Assembly: GCA_902767465.1 (NCBI GenBank)
Contig: CACXHM010000089.1
Span: forward strand, 1 to 9,207
Source: an uncultured Bacteroidia bacterium
Lineage (GTDB): Bacteria > Bacteroidota > Bacteroidia > Bacteroidales > UBA932
DNA length: 9,207 nt
Direction: 5' to 3'
This document shows positions 7,535 to 9,207 of this stretch, piece after piece. The notes beneath the pieces were generated by a model. It saw only the letters and a list, made by a program, of their open reading frames with translations. It searched no databases and was not told where the DNA came from. The position numbers and the translations under genes were made by a program. Positions within the stretch are counted from its first letter, which is position 1. Each line of letters starts with the position of its first letter.

Positions 7535-8387
7535 TCTTGTAAATCACGAAATCTTTTTTCTCCAGGGCATTTGTAAGCAAGTCTTGTTCCAAATTGTTAA
7601 GCAGATCACGCTTACGTTCACTGAGGATATTGTCGCGTATTGAAGATTCGCAGTATTCCAAAGGTGCCTGACCGCTACGGATAATGGCAGATACCCATGC
7701 CGCCCTTGTCTCCCCGCGATCGGAATACTCAAACACAATCATATTGTCTTTCAGATGCGAAAGCATTGTCACATAATCGGTGCCGAACTCCCTTGCAAGC
7801 ACTGCCGCATCTGTCCACACGGATGAATTGTCGAAATAACGGAGAGCGGAAACATGCGCAAGGCTGTCCAGGTCCTTCAGCTCCTGACCTCCTTCGGAGG
7901 ACAGTTTCGCCATAATTTCCACATAGTTCGGCGAATCGGACATTATATCTATGAACCGGACTTTGAGGACAGGCCTCGGCAGTTCCAACGCTTCTTTATG
8001 ACTTTGATGGTACTCTTCCAGCTGAGCCTGTGTGATGAGCGTGTCCAGGCGGTCGTTGATGTAGCGCTGCTCGTAGCGGTAGCGCAGTAAAGACCTCCGG
8101 TATGATTCAAGTTCCTTGTCCATGTTCTTTTCATCTTTCGACAGACGCGATTCTGCGGTTTTTTCGAAAAGATGTTCCATCGCCCAGGAGTTGATGAACT
8201 GCATGGCAAGCGCGGCAGAATCCTCGGGAGATGAACCTTCCGGGATATATTTTCTGAGTTCCGAGAGATACAGGCGCTGCCCTCCCGCCTTGGCCACGAC
8301 CTGATCGTCGTGCACCAGGGAACTCAGCAGGTTGCACGAACAAAGCATCAAAACTGCCAGAATGGCGATTGCGATTCTTTTGGTCAT
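7518..8387 (-). CDS. Lipoprotein with SurA-N-like chaperone region
   Basis: This 289-residue lipoprotein resembles the small isomerase-like proteins that precede double-parvulin genes in Bacteroidales. From ATG 8387 it begins MTKRIAIAILAVLMLCSC, a lipoprotein signal with lipobox LCSC and lipidation at C18. No acidic surface-export signal follows the cysteine (NLLSSLVHDD), so it probably faces the periplasm. Residues 28-110 (VVAKAGGQRLYLSELRKYIP, then FINSWAMEHLFEK) match the N-terminal chaperone pattern of SurA/PpiC proteins, followed by long charged helices. I see no parvulin motif (no xHILV, no GGELG), so isomerase activity is unlikely. An in-frame ATG at 8405 would add MLYLQS, but it lies upstream of the likely start of transcription and spoils the signal peptide. 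It is the first gene of a four-gene operon, its stop overlapping the next start by 17 bp. Confidence 0.78.
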   Translation of the reverse strand: MTKRIAIAILAVLMLCSCNLLSSLVHDDQVVAKAGGQRLYLSELRKYIPEGSSPEDSAALAMQFINSWAMEHLFEKTAESRLSKDEKNMDKELESYRRSLLRYRYEQRYINDRLDTLITQAQLEEYHQSHKEALELPRPVLKVRFIDIMSDSPNYVEIMAKLSSEGGQELKDLDSLAHVSALRYFDNSSVWTDAAVLAREFGTDYVTMLSHLKDNMIVFEYSDRGETRAAWVSAIIRSGQAPLEYCESSIRDNILSERKRDLLNNLEQDLLTNALEKKDFVIYKNEQNN

Positions 8388-8393
8388 AGATTG

Positions 8394-8401
8394 CAAATAT
8401 A
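8394..8401 (-). promoter_or_regulatory. -7 element of the envelope operon promoter
   Basis: The minus strand reads TATATTTG, an exact TAnnTTTG match, ending only 6 nt before ATG 8387. No TTTG is present 19 to 21 nt upstream, where the terminator stem lies, so the -33 element is weak or missing. If used, the mRNA would have almost no 5' leader. Confidence 0.55.
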
Positions 8402-8414
8402 GCAATTAGTTACG

Positions 8415-8442
8415 AAAAAAGGCACCGCTTGTCCGGTGCCTT
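8415..8442 (-). terminator. Intrinsic terminator after the Ala/Lys-rich protein gene
   Basis: On the minus strand the stem GGCACCG (8440-8434), loop GACAAG (8433-8428) and stem CGGTGCC (8427-8421) are followed by six T (8420-8415). The 7-bp GC-rich stem can extend by two A-T pairs on each side. It lies 24 bp after the stop at 8466 and just before the operon promoter, cleanly separating two transcription units. Confidence 0.9.
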
Positions 8443-8465
8443 CATTTCATGTTATCGGGTTTGTA

Positions 8466-8915
8466 CTATTCCTCAACCTTTTTTGCAGGAGCCTTCTTTG
8501 CAGCGGTTTTCTTGGCTGCAGGCTTCGCTGCGGCTTTGGGTGCCTCTTCGGCAGCAGCCTCTTCTTTCTTTACAGGGGCCTTCTTTGCCGCAGGCTTCTT
8601 GGCAGGAGCCTTTTTTGCTTCGGCCGGAGCCTCTTTGGCAGACTCTTCGGCAACGGTCTTGCTCAAACGGGCATAAAGGGCATCGGTGCGCTCAAGAATC
8701 TCTTTGCGGAGATTATTGAAATAGGCCTTCTTGGAGCCTTCCACCTTGGCAACGACTTTGTCGCGAAGCTCATTGTAGAGGTCAACCGCCTCTTCCATGA
8801 GGTTGGAAACAGCTTTTTCGTCAGTTTTAGGGTTCACTGCCACACATACCGTGCAGTCCTCGATGAAGGCGCTGAGAACGTAGTCAATGTCCTTCTTGAT
8901 GTCTCTAAGATTCAT
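8466..8915 (-). CDS. Conserved Bacteroidales protein with histone-H1-like Ala/Lys tail
   Basis: The function is unknown. The 149-residue protein has two parts. Residues 1-87 are a helical domain (MNLRDIKKDIDYVLSAFIED, then EEAVDLYNELRDKV and GSKKAYFNNLRKEI) that resembles hypothetical proteins I recall from Bacteroidales. Residues 88-149 are a low-complexity tail made almost only of Ala, Lys, Pro and Glu, with KKAP(A/V)KK repeated at 101-107, 111-117 and 140-146. Such tails resemble the C-terminus of eukaryotic histone H1 and bacterial H1-like nucleoid proteins, so DNA or RNA binding is a reasonable guess, not shown. There is no signal peptide. The gene has its own -7 element (8939-8946) and a strong terminator, so it is monocistronic. 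ATG 8915 is the only sensible start. Confidence 0.8.
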   Translation of the reverse strand: MNLRDIKKDIDYVLSAFIEDCTVCVAVNPKTDEKAVSNLMEEAVDLYNELRDKVVAKVEGSKKAYFNNLRKEILERTDALYARLSKTVAEESAKEAPAEAKKAPAKKPAAKKAPVKKEEAAAEEAPKAAAKPAAKKTAAKKAPAKKVEE

Positions 8916-8938
8916 AAGTATTGCGAATTAATTCGGTG

Positions 8939-8946
8939 CAAAGATA
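8939..8946 (-). promoter_or_regulatory. -7 promoter element of the Ala/Lys-rich protein gene
   Basis: The minus strand reads TATCTTTG, the same -7 sequence as the 23S promoter, 23 nt before ATG 8915. This gives a leader of about 20 nt. No clear TTTG is found at -33, so strength is hard to judge. Confidence 0.65.
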
Positions 8947-8981
8947 AACAATTTTCCTGAATATTGATGCGGGGTGTGGCT

Positions 8982-9013
8982 AACGGTCCATTTGCTGGAC
9001 CGTTGCGAACGGT
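8982..9013 (-). other. Overlapping alternative hairpins after the regulator gene
   Basis: AACGGTCCA (8982-8990) and TGGACCGTT (8996-9004) form a perfect 9-bp stem with a 5-nt loop. ACCGTT (8999-9004) can instead pair with AACGGT (9008-9013) around a 3-nt loop. The two stems share the middle arm and exclude each other. They start 8 bp after the regulator's stop, a terminator-like place, but neither is followed by a T run on either strand. They might act as a 3'-end stabiliser, a non-canonical terminator or a protein-binding palindrome. Confidence 0.5.
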
Positions 9014-9020
9014 GGGCGGA

Positions 9021-9207
9021 TTATCTGCCGTGAATGTAACTGCGGAGTGCGTCAACATATGCAGCGAAAGCGTCACGCCCGCGATCCGTAATGCTGCAGA
9101 CTGTCTGCGGCATTTTCCCTTTGAATCCCTTCGTCACCTCGATATACCCAGCCTGCTGCAGCTTGTCTATCTGGACACTCAGGTTGCCCGACGTCGCTCC
9201 CGTCTCC
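9021..9207 (-). CDS. Winged-helix transcriptional regulator, C-terminal part
   Basis: The last 61 codons of a gene are visible, ending in TAA (9023-9021); the start lies beyond the window. The peptide ETGATSGNLSVQIDKL (recognition helix), QQAGYIEVTKGFKGKMPQT (helix end and wing) and CSITDRGRDAFAAYVDALRSYI (strand and C-terminal helix) matches the short winged-helix proteins of the MarR/ArsR-like HTH_34 type. Members are usually about 95 to 105 residues, so roughly 35 to 45 residues are missing. They act as DNA-binding regulators; target and signal cannot be seen here. It is transcribed in the same direction as the Ala/Lys-rich protein gene but is separated from it by a palindrome and a promoter. 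Confidence 0.82.
   Translation of the reverse strand, partial: ETGATSGNLSVQIDKLQQAGYIEVTKGFKGKMPQTVCSITDRGRDAFAAYVDALRSYIHGR

Noticed and set aside
8436..8960. 174-codon plus-strand frame opposite the Ala/Lys-rich gene
   Set aside because: It is the mirror of a low-complexity gene (Leu/Phe/Cys-rich antisense of Ala/Lys codons) and runs through a terminator and a promoter on the other strand.

Overview
The window looks like a piece of a Bacteroidota chromosome, most likely Bacteroidales. Three things point there: the 23S rRNA 5' sequence has the Bacteroidota form, several promoters match the Bacteroidota sigma-ABfr consensus (-33 TTTG, -7 TAnnTTTG), and the protein families (two-domain parvulin chaperone, OstA-like protein, PepT, OPT transporter) are typical of the group. 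Genus cannot be fixed from what is visible.

Layout. Positions 1-250 are the 5' end of a 23S rRNA gene on the minus strand. It has its own consensus promoter (409-439), a leader of about 150 nt with a boxA-like element, and no 16S rRNA or tRNA gene upstream. Diverging from it on the plus strand is an OPT-family oligopeptide transporter (496-2409), possibly preceded by a 10-codon leader ORF whose stop overlaps its start. Everything to the right is on the minus strand. A four-gene, end-overlapping operon, read from right to left, encodes a periplasm-facing lipoprotein with a SurA-N-like region (8387-7518), a SurA-like double-parvulin isomerase (7534-6164), a large OstA/LptA-like protein (6188-3510) and the tripeptidase PepT (3640-2417). 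PepT ends 7 bp from the transporter's stop. Upstream of the operon lies a separate small gene for a conserved Bacteroidales-type protein with a histone-H1-like Ala/Lys/Pro tail (8915-8466), followed by a clear intrinsic terminator. At the right edge is the 3' part of a winged-helix regulator gene (9207-9021), followed by a pair of competing hairpins.

How the genes fit together. The lipoprotein, isomerase and OstA-like protein form an outer-membrane biogenesis module: chaperoning of outer-membrane proteins and probable lipopolysaccharide transport. PepT is translationally embedded at the end of that operon. PepT and the convergent OPT transporter make a plausible peptide uptake and hydrolysis pair. 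There is no mobile element, CRISPR array or obvious defence system. The most notable points are the 23S gene without a linked 16S, the 131-bp overlap between the OstA-like gene and pepT, the complementary loss of active-site histidines in the two parvulin domains, and the H1-like tail protein.
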